Positions 63,501-64,000 of a DNA stretch of 64,000 nt are shown here, one piece after another (within the stretch, counting starts at the first letter, position 1; every line of letters begins with the position of its first letter). The stretch spans positions 62,001 to 126,000 of the forward strand of contig VWPU01006267.1 in NCBI GenBank assembly GCA_013398955.1. Reading direction: 5' to 3'. The notes beneath the pieces are model-generated. The model was not told where the DNA came from and did not search any database. It worked only from the letters and a program-made list of their open reading frames with translations. The position numbers were made by a program, and so were the translations under genes. This DNA is from Callaeas wilsoni. Its lineage: Eukaryota; Chordata; Aves; Passeriformes; Callaeidae.

Positions 63501-64000
63501 TTTTCCTTCAGTTTTTCTCTGCCAGCTGGCTGGGTGAGCTGAGGACAGCAGGGAACATACAAGGATTTTAATATTTTAGGGACCTGTCATTTCAAGGATA
63601 AACTTTTCATTGCAGTATTCCGAGAGCCAAAAATGAGATCGGCCCTCATGCACCCAGCAGTCAGAGCAGCAGCACTGCAGCAGAACAGCCTGATCCCTGG
63701 CCTGTCCCATAGTTCCACAGCCACAGTGCTGCCTCAGAAAATCCTGATTCTTATAAGGAACTTGAAAACTTTTCCCCATATATTCGCTTGCATGCGCAGT
63801 CATGGGTAGTTCTAGAGTCAAGTATGGAAGTTTATGAGAAGTCATGGCTTAAGTTTACCACTATTCCTTTTAAAGTATAATTTAGAGGACTAACACATAG
63901 GTCTGCCATTAACAGAAGATTTTAACCTGATCACAGAGCCCAGTTAAACTGCAAATTGTGATCATAGCATGGACAGTGGAGCTAGTTCAGACCAGTCTAG
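60561..64000. other. AT-rich unique DNA, no gene recognised
   Basis: No gene, RNA or mobile element is supported to the window end. Open frames are at most 96 codons (62667-62957 plus) and lack recognisable domains. The pyrimidine-rich stretch 60600-60900 may be a further, unrecognisable extension of the CR1 copy, but I cannot show it. Confidence 0.6.

Noticed and set aside
1..64000. CRISPR arrays, bacterial operons, tRNA or rRNA genes
   Set aside because: No spaced direct repeats, no tightly packed open frames and no tRNA-like B-box structure were noticed; the repeat content is vertebrate.

Overview
The window reads as avian nuclear DNA. It is AT-rich and contains no recognisable protein-coding gene. 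Its interspersed repeats are the ones expected in a bird: about eight 5'-truncated CR1 LINE copies ending in degenerate ATTCTATGA-type tails, and the 3' end of an ERVL-class endogenous retrovirus with an avian-type LTR. I cannot name the species or the locus. None of the open frames I looked at resembles a known cellular protein, and no tRNA or rRNA gene was noticed. The best overall description is intergenic sequence or the interior of a very large intron.

Layout. 1-10.3 kb: unique AT-rich DNA with an A-rich tract at 5.35 kb and a homeodomain-type inverted repeat at 6.74 kb. 10.3-11.6 kb: an old minus-strand CR1 copy spanning part of the reverse transcriptase (RT) and the following 3' region. 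12.9-18.3 kb: a short plus-strand CR1 tail, a GC-richer unexplained segment with a near-consensus MAF/NRF2-type site (13.37 kb), a long G-run interrupted by an N (14.45 kb) and a minus-strand CR1 3' end (17.8-18.3 kb). 18.3-34.3 kb: mostly unique DNA with simple repeats, a 53-bp tandem duplication (25.5 kb), a CR1 tail (28.6 kb) and an A-rich tract (33.7 kb). 34.3-34.9 kb: the best preserved CR1 3' region, plus strand. 42.3-43.1 kb: a CpG-enriched, GC-richer island with a TATA-like box, an ATG in strong Kozak context and a GTGAGT donor, which is a speculative promoter and first exon. 45.0-45.4 kb: a perfect T-box-like palindrome beside a CpG cluster, then a small tandem repeat. 49.1-51.2 kb: two CR1 remnants. 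55.2-57.4 kb: a CR1 end fused to a decayed ERVL integrase region, followed by non-coding sequence, a purine-rich tract and a 3' LTR. 60.0-60.6 kb: two minus-strand CR1 blocks, one with a degenerate RT motif A.

Nothing here acts as a gene system. The functional candidates are regulatory: the 42.3-43.1 kb island, the 45.12 kb palindrome, the 13.37 kb MARE-like site, the 6.74 kb inverted repeat and the ERVL LTR promoter. All need comparison with other genomes or expression data. I do not see strong evidence for a novel biological system.
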